Assembly: GCA_015852425.1 (NCBI GenBank)
Contig: JAAAIG010000091.1
Location: 1-64,000, forward strand
Origin: Gryganskiella cystojenkinii
Lineage: Eukaryota > Mortierellomycota > Mortierellomycetes > Mortierellales > Mortierellaceae
Length of the DNA: 64,000 nt
Direction: 5' to 3'
The notes beneath the pieces are model-generated. The model was given only the letters and a program-made list of their open reading frames with translations. It searched no databases and was not told where the DNA came from. Shown here in pieces: positions 24,201 through 34,277 of the stretch. The position numbers and the translations under genes are program-made. Positions within the stretch are counted from its first letter, which is position 1. Each line of letters begins with the position of its first letter.

Positions 24201-24947
24201 GAAAAGTGACGAGAGGGATGTTCAATTGTTCAATGTGTGATAAACTGAGCAAAAGGTTGGAGCTGTCGGAGGATGGAATTCGTTAATATTTTTACCGATC
24301 TAGAAAAATCTTGCCGAACGCGAAACTTGAGAAGACAGCGAGTGTGTGGGTTTTCGCGAGAGTTTCTTCTTAGAAAGGCTCAAGGGTGTTATTGCTGTAA
24401 GCGATATTTGAAATGCGGAAACGCTTTTTAAGAGATACTAAATGACAGAAATGCAGAATAAGCACGGATGATGACCGGTAGAAGAAAGGAAAAAAGGACA
24501 GAAATGTAACCTTTTGCTATTTTTTTTCCAAATTATTCAGAAAAGAAAACTAAAAAAAACTGAGATTTTCAAAGTCCCGTCGACACCAAGTCCCCCTTCC
24601 TCCTTTCTGTCGTAGTTGATCATAGGACAGTGGAGCCAAGAGGGAAGAGGAAAGAATGCAAAGAAACAGGATCCCGGCGGAGACTCCTTTTCGAAGAGAT
24701 TTGCTGATTCTATTCTTCCTTTACCATGTATTTTTCTTTATTTTATTTTTTACATGTCAATGGCGATGAAGAGGCACAGAAGGGTAGCGGGGGGGTCTCG
24801 GAGGTGAACATGAGTAGAATAAGAGAGACAGAAAAAAAGGAGGGAACCGAAAACACGATGCAGAAAATGTAACTGACGTGAGTGATCGATAACTGTCCTT
24901 GCACGTCTTCTTCCCCTCTTTGTCTCCCCTCTTCCGCCTTTGTCACT

Positions 24948-24982
24948 TTTTTTTTTTTTTTTTTTTTTTGGGGGGGGGGGGG
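24948..24982. repeat. Poly(T)-poly(G) junction
   Basis: About 22 T residues are directly followed by about 13 G residues. This is simple sequence and possibly prone to length errors in assembly. Confidence 0.8.
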
Positions 24983-26493
24983 TGTCGTCTAAGACTTGGT
25001 AGCCGACCCCGTCTCAAGCAGTAAGTGATAATACGAATAAAAATGTCCAAGAAACGTGTTGCGATGTTGTGTCTCTTTTATTTTCGCAGAAAGAATTGAA
25101 GGATAGAAGAAATGATAAGAAAATGGGATGACCCTGTAGAAGAGCATGAACTCGTCGAGTCAAAGAAAAGCCCAATATTGTCAAGGCGCTCACAGTGTTA
25201 CTTGTTAGGATAAATGACCAATAAAATCCCCTATTAGATCTGGCACTTCTACAGATGTCATCGTTAAGGAGAGACTCAAGTGGAATGAGTCGATACTTTT
25301 CGATGAGCTACGGTCACGATTTTCGATGTAAAAGTAAGTAATAAAGGCGTGCGCGATATACCAGACAGAAAACTGAAGTGACAGGACAGGTGAAAGGGAG
25401 AGAGAAGGATGGGCATGGGGTGTGGTCTGTGGGGGAGGAAGCACAAAAAAATATCAACTCATAAGTTCAGAAATGCAGGATCCGAAACGATGTTGGCCTT
25501 TTTGTGGTTTTCAGGTTATCCCCACATGAGCCAATTGTCGTTGGATCTAAAAGTTGTTGCGTAAAAAGGAGTTTGGTTCATGAACAATAGGTGTCGCGAC
25601 AATAGGACACAAAGCAATCTCAGAAATATAATAAGGCAGACTCTGGGTATGGATCATGTCTGCGTGAGGATATTTTGTTGAGAGTTAACATGTTTTCAGG
25701 ACGCGGACGAAACAAAAACTGTCCGAGTGAGGGCCAAATGTTACATTACGCACGATACATTTTTTTACACACCATGCACGCAAAAATTAATGCAAAGCTA
25801 ATTCATCTGGACTATTGGAAATTAGTGAAAAGGGGTAGACGACCCTTCTCCAGGAAAGGGTTGGTGGGGACGAGTCGAGACGAGGTATCAGGCAAGTCGA
25901 CAGTAACCTCATTACCATTTGCTTTTGTGAAGAATATGGTGCGGCTTGACAGAGAATGGGTAAAAACAAGTAAAGAACAATAAAAAGGCCAAGCATGCAA
26001 AAAAAAATCCCAGATCACCCGCTTTTTGAGGAGAGTCGATAATGGTATCATGGAGGAAGATTATCAGTAGAGTAAGCGTTGCAGAGTAACAAAGTCGGTT
26101 GGAGAGGTCCGAGCATCTCTTTCTTTCCCTGTGCTGAATACGAACCTTTTCAGTATGAAGATCACTTTTTTCGCTTAGTGACATGCAGGGATAACATGTA
26201 CATGTTTGCCTGGAAAGAATCGGGTGAGCCATGATAGATCGAGAAAAGAAATGGGGAAGAGAGAGAGGAGTTAGAGTAAAATAAAGGAGGTTCAAATCGA
26301 CGTTCGGAAGGCCACTTGATGCATCACAATGAATGGATATTGGCCAAAGGAGAAGATACCAAAGAAATCTGGTAGATTGCAACAACAAAAAGGCAAACCG
26401 TCTGTATTCCTTGTGCACTTTATTGATTGCCTGTCGTCTTCCTTTCGAATGGATTGGGATGCACCGTATTGTGTGTGTGCGTTTCATGCTCTC

Positions 26494-26519
26494 TACACAC
26501 ACACACACACACACACACC
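26494..26519. repeat. (AC)n microsatellite
   Basis: About 13 uninterrupted AC dinucleotides inside the gene-poor region. Confidence 0.9.
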
Positions 26520-27199
26520 ACGAGATCGAGCAGACTCAAGCGCGGTCGTGAGGTGCTGTACTTGCAGAAACATGAACTCCAACCTAGGACCCCTTAAATA
26601 AATGACGTGACTTCAAGAAATCACGTGTGTTTGATCTTTGCCAACCCACACACCCCCTCTTTGTTTGAAAGGGAAATCCTTTTTTTTTTGTTTCCCTCCA
26701 TCACCATCACCATCAGCCATCCTCACCCGTTCTCTTCTCAGCACCATTCGAGACATTCCCTTTGTTTCATTTCATTTGCCACGGTAATGCTCGAACTAGC
26801 TCTTCTCTCGACTCTCACCCCTTTCTCTTTTTGTTTGTTTTCTTCAAAGCCATGCCGTGAAGGAAAAACGAACGGACAGCGATAAAGACCCGGAATGAGC
26901 GAACCATTGGGCTTTATACAAACAAATACGCCTCCAGGACTCGACTGGGGCAAATGTCTACCCGACAATACTCGATGGCAACACCCTATTGTTAACAAAG
27001 GGTGTGTCTCTTTGACCCTCGATCGACAAAGCACCCTATCCTTACTGGTTCCCGTCGTCCTTTGGGCCAATCCCCACTCGAACAGACTTTGTGTGCTATC
27101 ATCAACGTGGGGTTTGGATCATCCAATACTGGTGTCTGCTGCTGACCGATCGCCCCACAGCTGCCAGGTCTTCCTGAACTCTTTTTTTTTTGAAGACGG

Positions 27200-27600
27200 A
27201 AAAAAGAGTCGTCTCGCCCTCTCTCTTTTTCTCTCTCGACCTCTCTTTTATTTTCGCGCAGATCCATATCAATATTGCCTTTCTTGTCCTCGTCCACAAA
27301 TCCTCATGCTCTTCCCCTTCTCTCTCTCTCTCTCTCTCGTCTCCTGCGCCTCTATGAATCTCTTTACCTTCCTTAGCATCTCGCCCCTCCTTACAACGCT
27401 ACCTCCACTGCCGGTCACTACCTACTCCTGCCCTGCCTTGCCCCGCCCCGCACTTTGATCCGTTTCAGGAGAACACCTCAGTTTTCGTATTTTTTTTCTG
27501 CACCTTTTTTCACAGATCTGCGCCCTGAGCACAAATCTCCTCTGAATCCAAAAAGAGAGCCAAAAGAAAAAAACCCCCCCCTGTCCTTTTTTTTTCAAGT
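27200..27600 (+). promoter_or_regulatory. CU-rich leader/promoter of KH gene
   Basis: Upstream of the KH-protein start the + strand is dominated by C and T, with repeated ctctctctc runs at about 27215-27250 and 27318-27340 and C tracts near 27573. It is probably core promoter and 5' UTR. PCBP-type KH proteins bind C/U-rich RNA, so self-binding is conceivable; that is inference. Confidence 0.4.
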
Positions 27601-27690
27601 CTCATATTCCCGTTCCCATCTCCCGTTCGAGTGACAGCAACCCCTCTTTCACCAACATAACAAGAACAACAAAAACCACCCACGCATCGT

Positions 27691-29080
27691 ATGAACATGT
27701 CCGAGACTGATTCCAAGGTCGATAACTACAAATCCGAGAAAAACGAGAAGAGAAGTCTCGATGACTCGGATGACCATGACTCGGACGCAGAGAGCCGTCG
27801 TCATAAGCGCGCTGCTGTCCCAGACTCGACCTCGTCCTCTTCGGACCGACCCCTGAACAAGCGCCGAACCTCCGAAGACAGTAAGTGGAATCTTTTCTCT
27901 CCTGTCTGTGCCATCCTGCAGAATATCACTCCGATGTTCATTGATCTGACCGCTCTTATTCTTTTTTTTTTTTTGACCATATGATAAAATAGTCCGAATG
28001 AAGGAGGCAGAAGAGGAGAGCGACCTTCCCCCGCCCACCGCCATACGTTCCCTGGTCACGGCCAAAGATGCTGGTGTGATTATCGGCAAGGGCGGAAAAA
28101 ACGTCAAGGACATTCGTGAACAGTCTGGAGCCAAAGTCACTATCTCGGAGATGGTCCCTGGCGCACATGAACGTGTCCTCACTGTCTCTGGACCGCTGGA
28201 TACTGTTGCCAAGGTAAACATGACTTCTTGAGAATCTATGATGTAGAGGTAAAACTCATTCTTATCTAACGATTCTTTTTTTATTTTATTTTTACAAACG
28301 TACTGATGTTAGGCTTACTCCTTGGTTGCTCAAAAGACAATCTCGGAAACGTTGGAGGGAGAAGCGACACCCGAGACCGAGTCGGTCGCGATCCGTCTTT
28401 TGGTCTCGCACCATCGTATGGGATCCGTCATTGGCAAGGGAGGCTCCAAGATCAAGGAGATCCAAGAAGCGTCCGGTGCTCGTTTGGTCGCATCTGAGGA
28501 GATCTTGCCTGGATCAACTGAGCGTACAATCACAATCACCGGTGTGCCCGATGCAATCCATATTGCCGTCTACCACGTCGGATTGGTCCTTCAGTCAGCA
28601 GGAAACGATCGTGACCGTGTGACAGTTATCCCCTATAGACCTATGGGCCGCAATGCCTATGGAGGTGGAGGTCCCATGGGTGGTGGACATGGCGGTTATG
28701 GACCTTCGGCCTACTACGGTGGTTATCCTGCTCATGGAGGTTATGGAGGGCATCATGGTGGTCATCATGGCGGCTATGGCCAGGATTACCCTCCCGTTGC
28801 TGGCGGTGGTGGTGGTGGTGTTGGTGGTGGTGCCGGAGGCGGTGGCATGACCCAGGCACAGCAGATCTTTATCCCCAATGACATGGTCGGTAGCGTGATT
28901 GGAAAGGGAGGCTCCAAGATCAACGAGATCCGTCAGACATCTGGTTCGCACATCAAGATTGCTGAGTCGCCCAGTGCAAACAACGAGCGTTTGGTGACAA
29001 TCACGGGTACACCTGAATCGAACCAGATGGCCGTCTACCTATTGTACTCTCGACTCGAGGCTGAGAAGGCGCGTCAGTAA
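27691..29080 (+). CDS. Triple-KH RNA-binding protein, PCBP/Rnc1/Hek2-like
   Basis: Single-stranded RNA-binding protein of the poly(C)-binding family, likely acting in mRNA stability, localisation or translation. Three exons (27691-27880, 27993-28213, 28313-29080) join in phase to 392 residues. Three KH domains each carry an intact GKGG loop: KH1 near residues 80-145 (AGVIIGKGGKNVKDIREQSG), KH2 near 163-230 (GSVIGKGGSKIKEIQEASG) and KH3 near 317-385 (GSVIGKGGSKINEIRQTSG). The N-terminus is charged with a basic RRHKR patch. KH2 and KH3 are separated by a Gly/Tyr/His-rich linker, common in RNP proteins and often linked to condensates. The architecture of two KH domains, linker and third KH matches PCBP, S. 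pombe Rnc1 and yeast Pbp2/Hek2. Confidence 0.92.
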
Positions 29081-29585
29081 AAACAAGGCTTTTTATTGCA
29101 CACTGGGCACACTTTTCCTACTAGAAGATTTGTTTCGCTCTTCTCAAACCCTCATTCCAAAAAAGAACATGCCGAGGATCCATTTTTCGCGTACCGCCAA
29201 TGGATTGTGTTCGACCTTTTGCTTTTCTCCTTTGCTACTTCCTATGCTCAGCTAGCTTTTACTTTTGCTAATACGAAAGAAAAAAATTAAAAAGGCTTCA
29301 TTTGTAAAAACAAAAAAAAGAAAAAAAATATTACGCACACGCAATGGTTGCCATCATCGATGGCATGGCCTTGGTATCTTTCGAGAGATGATTTTTTATT
29401 GACAAAACAAGTTGGACCCAGAAAACATCCTGGGGCCAATCAATTGTTTTTTTCTGGTTCTTCCTCGGCTGATTCACTGACTTTTGCGTTTTCTCTAAGC
29501 GTCCCTGAAGGGAGGGCCATGACTTTTATCGGGGGACTGGTGGGCAATGGTGGTTCTTTCACAAAAAAAAGATGTTGCTCTACTT
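29081..29585. other. Convergent 3' region, KH gene and COX7C-like gene
   Basis: About 505 bases between converging stop codons. It is A/T-rich with A tracts near 29280-29330, consistent with the 3' UTR and polyadenylation region of the KH gene. I see no further gene. Confidence 0.5.
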
Positions 29586-30195
29586 TTAAACGCGTCCAGC
29601 CTTGTGCGCCTGCCAGTATCCAGCGACGAAAGGGAGGGCGAATCCGGTACCGAGATAGGCAACGACTCCGAAAGCGAGAGCGGGCTTGTTCTTGGTCGAG
29701 AAAGGAATGTTCTACCAGATATAAGCGAAGGAAGAGAATGAGCAAGCGGATTAATAGGTGCTTGGAGGGCATGCTATTCCCATGCCAATACCCTGAGCTG
29801 CTTTTCCTGTTCAAAAGAGCACTTGATGTCCAACGCCATTGAGAGAAGAAATTGTTCTAGGTAGAGTTTTCGTCCAGTATTTGCTTTCACTTTTCTCTGA
29901 TGTTGGCACAAGAGAAAACCTGTCCAATTCCGACCAAAAGACATTATAACCCCCCTCATGCTTGGCTTGGCTTGGACCATCCTCTCTGGCTTATTTTTTT
30001 GGGATATTCCACGATAATGCCGGAATGTAATCGGTGTAGGTTATATACAATTCCATGTTTATAAATGTTGAGTGTATATGTTGTGATTACCCTGCCCTTC
30101 TCGTTAGAAAAGTGGTAAGCATCGCTACGCAAGGGAGTAGCACCGATGGTGGCGCGAGCGCGGATGCCAGTGCGAGCAAAGACGGCGGGGTTCAT
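29586..30195 (-). CDS. Cytochrome c oxidase subunit VIIc (COX7C/Cox8-type)
   Basis: Small single-pass subunit of mitochondrial complex IV in the inner membrane. Two exons, 30195-30091 and 29711-29586, join in phase 0 to 76 residues. Exon 1 encodes an Arg/Ala-rich import sequence (MNPAVFARTGIRARATIGAT). Exon 2 encodes the conserved core NIPFSTKNKPALAFGVV, with a transmembrane helix (YLGTGFALPFVAGYWQ) and the short AHKAG tail. The NLPFSV-NK block followed by a G-x-GF-LPF helix is the COX7C signature. The 379-bp intron is longer than either exon, so neither exon stands out as a long open frame. The donor (AGG|gtaatc) and acceptor (ggtag|AAC) are clear. Confidence 0.9.
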
Positions 30196-30626
30196 TTTGG
30201 TAGAGGCGGAGGAGAGAGAAGGTTTGGGTGATGAATAAGAGGAGATTCGCAATTCACATCCGAACTCCTCTCGCCAGGGACGCGGAAGTCAAATTTATTG
30301 TTAAGGGGCGGCTTTGAGATCAGATTTTGCACGCGCTCCTTTTGGACGTGTGCGCACCTCGTTTTTTGATCTTTCTAACCTTTTCCTACGGCGATACTGG
30401 ATCTCGCAGGGAAAAAGTTGCCTCCGTCACCGATGCCAACGCCGGATCTTGGCTGTCGGACCACGATTGGATTTTAGCCGCCGCTGGCGCAAAAAGTGAT
30501 CTTAACCTGTCGGCCTGTTTGAACAAACAGAGACCTCGTCGCAGGATATCATTTAACCAGCTCGTCACCTTCATTTGCAAGCACACCGAATGACAGACCA
30601 CCTTCAATCGACAGATCGCAAAAGAT

Positions 30627-31204
30627 ATGGATTTCGTCTGCTATTACAGCAGCATTTCGATTCCCAGCGAAGGTGGAACTGAGGCTACACCATCACATCC
30701 ACCCAGCACAAGCAGCAACAGCATTGTAGTTTCCTGCCTTCCCACATCGGCTGCTAGCGTATCGGAATCCAGGGTCGGGCGGCTATTGTATGCCAAGATG
30801 ATTGACCAGCAAGTCTTCTTGGAAGCATTCACGGGGCTCATGGTGGTCCAAAACCACCAAGTTCGTTTCTTTCATTGACCGAGAACCATATGTCGCTCTT
30901 GTTAACCTTCACAACCGCCAAGCCGAACAAAACACGAACCTTCAGCATGCTCTTGTGGATCAACATCGTATTTCGTTCGACCAACAGAAGGTGTACTTCG
31001 AACGTCAACGGTGGTCTCAAGAACAAATATTGACAGAGCAAACGCTCACAAGGACTGCAGTTGGATCTTTCCTCTCGACAAGACGTAAAGGAGTCGTTCA
31101 CTTCACAGGTTAACGAACAAACGCTCGAAAGTCTCCAAAACAACCAGTCCTACCGCATTTGTTTGGTCGAGGAAGAGCCAGAGAACATCCAAGATGGAAA
31201 TTAA
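30627..31204 (+). pseudogene. Possible decayed coiled-coil gene
   Basis: Coding-like sequence continues across three reading frames. One frame (30627-30878) reads through RLLYAKMIDQQVFLEAFTGL; a second (about 30880-31050) through YVALVNLHNRQAEQNTNL and FDQQKVYFERQRWSQEQ; a third (about 31048-31204) through SSRQDVKESFTSQVNEQTLE and ends in TAA. The Gln/Glu-rich heptad-like segments suggest a coiled coil. I see no good splice sites at the frame changes, so frameshift decay is favoured over introns. The family is not recognised. It may be a paralogue fragment of a gene elsewhere. Confidence 0.3.
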
Positions 31205-31447
31205 CGAGCAAATGCTACGGGGCATCTTGTAAGACTCGATCCGTTCGTTCTAAATAAACATATGTATCCTCGCCTTGCATGCTCATGGATAATCTATCTT
31301 TCTCGTTGTCTCTTTGTCTCTTTGTCTTTGCCATTTTCCGTTCCAACTACCTGAGTATTTTTTCTTTTGATGGATAAAAGAAAGCTGATGTCATGAACAG
31401 CTCTAGGTTATTGCCACGAGCCAAACTTGATATTGAACAAGTTACAT

Positions 31448-31573
31448 ATACAGACAACGGCAGGAGATTGGCACTTTTGGATTTCAAATAGGCACTTTGG
31501 TTGCACGGAATAGTACAGGGCTGGCGCGCCAATTTATAATCCAAAAGTGCCAGTCTCCTGCCGTTGTCTGTAT
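31448..31573. repeat. Long imperfect inverted repeat
   Basis: Left arm 31448-31493 and right arm 31528-31573 (46 bases each) are inverted complements with about four mismatches. The core starts acagacaacggcaggaga and continues through tggcacttttggatt. The loop is 34 bases. RNA from either strand would fold into a long hairpin. It may be a MITE-like foldback element or a small-RNA source; no clear target-site duplication was identified. Confidence 0.85.
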
Positions 31574-31986
31574 TATGATACCAATATGCTGCAGGAAACA
31601 TTCTTTCATCTTTTGCTGTTTCGCCGCCGTTATAATTTGCTGCCCTTCAAGAACTGGCGAACAGATTTAGGTGCAATTCATGAAATTAAATATGTTTTGA
31701 TGAAGGTAAACAACGAGTGAGCGAGCAAGACATATTAGAGTAAGCGAGTAAGCTATTGCAGACCGAGGAGCAAAAAGAAGGTGAGGGCCATCTGGTATTT
31801 ATAATACTGGTCAGATCCTGCTCATCACAATGAACCCCAGTGAGATTGGTCGTTGGATACGATTTCGTGGTCGGCAGTTAAGGTGAGGTCGGTGGACAGA
31901 GTAGAAATATTGGCCGATGGTTAGAATAGACCAAAAGAGAAAACGGTCAAAAAAAATACGAGATATCTTCAACGGACAAAAAGATG

Positions 31987-32058
31987 TAGCAAAGGGTGGT
32001 TTCGATCCACCGACCTCTGGGTTATGAGCCCAGCGCTCTTCCTCTGGGCGACTTTGCT
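31987..32058 (-). tRNA. Initiator tRNA-Met (CAU)
   Basis: A 72-base cloverleaf without intron. Acceptor arms AGCAAAG and CTTTGCT pair fully, with A73 as discriminator and no encoded CCA. The anticodon loop is CTCATAA on a GGG/CCC-containing stem. Eukaryotic initiator hallmarks are present: the A1-U72 pair, three consecutive G-C pairs at the anticodon stem, and A-U-C-G in the T loop (GGATCGAAACC) in place of TTCGA. It lies head to head with NHP2, 260 bases apart. Confidence 0.95.
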
Positions 32059-32318
32059 TTGATGAGGAATTGTGTCAAATGAATTTTTGTGGTCGATCTT
32101 AGATGGACAATTTTCAACAAGATCACATGACCACTTCGACAGTCACAGAGTGGCTTGGCTCTGTTTTGGTGTGATTTTTCTTTGTGTGTCTCCCATTTTT
32201 TTTTTTTTTTTTCTCTGTGTGCGAAAGAGAAGGAAGCCATCAAAAGAGGACAAATTTCATTCTTCCATTACATCACACCACTCCCTCCCCTCCATTCACA
32301 TTTACATATATATCCACC

Positions 32319-33348
32319 ATGGGCAAGGAAAGAAAGGAAAAGAAGGAGAAGAAGTCTGACAAGTCCGAGAAGGTCGAGAAGGTCGTTGCTGCTTCCGGTA
32401 ACGACTCTGACATGGAGGTCGATACCCCTGCCCGTGTTGTTGACATCTCCCCCATCGCCGCTCCCTTGGCCGCTGACAAGTTGACCAAGAAGCTCTTGAA
32501 GACTGTCAAGAAGGGTATGTTTTTATACTTTTACATGCTTTTTTATGCTCGACCATGATTGCCACTCGGCACTCTCTTTTATGTTCCTTGAATGGGAAAT
32601 GAGTGGGTGCGATCAGTCTACTAACAGAACACTTTACTTTCTTTCCTTTTTTTTATCTCTTTTTTTTGAACTATGTCAAACAATCCTTGTTCCAATATCT
32701 TGTCCCATCTTTCTATATCATCGACATAATTGGTTCTTCTCTTATTGCTGTATCCACGATCTGCTCCAAATGATCGCCAATCACTCGACACGACGTATAT
32801 AACAACAATAACGACACACACAACAAACCAACACAACGACAACTATCAATTCGAATTGTCTCGATAACAGCTGCCAAGGCCAAGCACGTCAAGCGCGGTG
32901 TCAAGGAGGTCGTGAAGGGTCTCCGTAAGGGCGAGAAGGGTCTTGTCTTGATTGCTGGCGATATCTCCCCCATTGATGTTATCACACACGTCCCCGTCTT
33001 GTGCGAGGAGAACGATGTCCCTTACGTTTTCTTGCCCTCGAAGGAGGATCTCGGCACTGCTGGATCGACCAAGCGTCCCACTTCCTGTGTCATGGTTGTC
33101 CTCGGAGGAAAGAAGAAGGATATGGAGGGTGCCAAGGATTACAAGGAGCTTTATGATGAGTGCTTTGCCAAGGTCAAGGAGATGGTATGTATTCGACAGC
33201 CTGGATCCTTGTTTGTTATTTACTTGTATGCTTGTGCTTATGGTCCCCGGACATGATCTGTTGTTAATTCTTTCTCTCTTTCTCTCTTTCTACCTTTTTT
33301 TGTTACTCTTACATTTGCAATGAGTAGGATGAGGCCATTACCTATTAA
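32319..33348 (+). CDS. NHP2: H/ACA ribonucleoprotein subunit NHP2
   Basis: L7Ae-family RNA-binding subunit of box H/ACA snoRNPs, needed for rRNA pseudouridylation and processing in the nucleolus. Three exons (32319-32514, 32871-33184, 33328-33348) join in phase to 176 residues; the last exon encodes only DEAITY. Residues 1-25 are Lys/Glu-rich (MGKERKEKKEKKSDKSEK), as in many fungal NHP2 proteins. The L7Ae core runs from about residue 66: AKHVKRGVKEVVKGLRKGEK, then LVLIAGDISPIDVITHVPVL, CEENDVPYVFLPSKEDLG and a TKRPTSCVMVV strand. The start sits in a good context (caccATGG). The 6-residue final exon was assigned from the acceptor at 33325-33327 and the immediate stop. Confidence 0.93.
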
Positions 33349-34277
33349 ATAACAAACCTGTTTAATACGCATTCCCCTTTCTTTGTACCCTCATTCAAAA
33401 CTTGCACTCGAAGAGAGCTTTAAGGGATAGAGAGCGCACATCTATTTATTGATTCTACCGCTCTTTGTCTCTTTTACTTTGACAGCTTTCTTCTCATCTT
33501 GTTTATTCTCTCTTTCATTTCTCTTCCAATTTCTCTTGTACCATTTTGTAGCGTTTTCCTCTCTTTTTTCACACATCTCATTAAAGGCATAAAAAAAACA
33601 TGCATTTATATTTTTATGCTCGTACTCATCTTGATTGTAAAGAAGCAAAGAGATTAATAACCCGCGTAGGTTGAATCTAGACGTATAAGGGAGGTAAAGG
33701 AAGGGTTGCACAGCGCATGTTCTGCTTTTTGTAGTCGCGCGACATGTTTCTGGAACGCTTGGATTCGTTTTGAGAGTAAAGGATCGTGGCCAAAATGAAT
33801 CGTTGTTGCATATCAAATCCTCAGTAAGATATTAACGAAGGAAGGGGATGGGTGTCGTCCCTGTTAAAACAAAAGACAGTCGATCGTCTTCGTCTTCATG
33901 TCTGGTTGCCACCAATGGTGGAANNNNNNNNNNAGTCACGGAATTCAGTTGTGGCTTTGCTGTTTTTTGTATGTGTGTGGGCAAAGGGATATCCATCTGT
34001 CAACGGCTTGACGACTAAAAAACACTTTGAGTTCGCGCAATTTCTTCAATTCAAACCACCTCCTCGTTTCCTTCATTCGTTCGTCGCTTCTCCCCTCTTC
34101 TTTTTAACGTTCGTCTGTCCATCCTGTGTGCGAGTGTGTGTGTGTGTGTTCGTGGTATCTCTTTCTTTTATCTATATTTACCATTGGAGTCCGTGGCCTT
34201 TTTACCCTGTTGTTTGCCACAGTCATAAAAACCCAAAAAACAAACACAAGAGTAATCACACCTAATCTACAAGAACA
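33349..34277. other. Intergenic region with assembly gap
   Basis: About 0.9 kb between NHP2 and the Net1-like gene, containing the N run at 33924-33933. It is pyrimidine-rich before the downstream gene, with a GT microsatellite-like run at about 34134-34149. No gene is seen, but sequence missing in the gap cannot be judged. Confidence 0.5.
33924..33933. other. Assembly gap (10 N)
   Basis: Ten ambiguous bases; the true gap length is unknown. Confidence 1.

Larger units (their letters stand above)
21293..27690. other. Long gene-poor region
   Basis: About 6.4 kb without a coding sequence I can support. It lies between divergent starts of the zinc-finger gene (-) and the KH-protein gene (+). 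Open frames of up to 200 codons exist, but they are composition-driven and carry no motif. It contains an A tract at about 22169-22186, a T tract abutting a G tract (about 24948-24982), a CA microsatellite (26494-26519) and CT-rich stretches before the KH gene. Long 5' UTRs, introns in UTRs or a noncoding RNA are possible. Confidence 0.5.
30196..31986. other. Intergenic region with gene relic and inverted repeat
   Basis: About 1.8 kb between the COX7C-like start and initiator tRNA. It holds a probable decayed coding region and a 46-base inverted repeat, both listed separately. The remaining sequence shows no gene. Confidence 0.4.

Noticed and set aside
25912..26514. 200-codon open frame on the minus strand in the gene-poor region
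   Set aside because: It starts with Cys/Val dipeptides encoded by the AC microsatellite, is Phe/Leu/Ser-rich from pyrimidine tracts, and has no motif.
26895..27458. 187-codon open frame on the plus strand before the KH gene
   Set aside because: Its second half is purely CT-tract derived (Leu/Ser/Phe runs). It lies in the likely promoter/5' UTR and shows no domain.
29348..29842. 164-codon open frame on the plus strand
   Set aside because: It overlaps the recognised COX7C-type exon on the opposite strand; the conserved core of that family explains the sequence.
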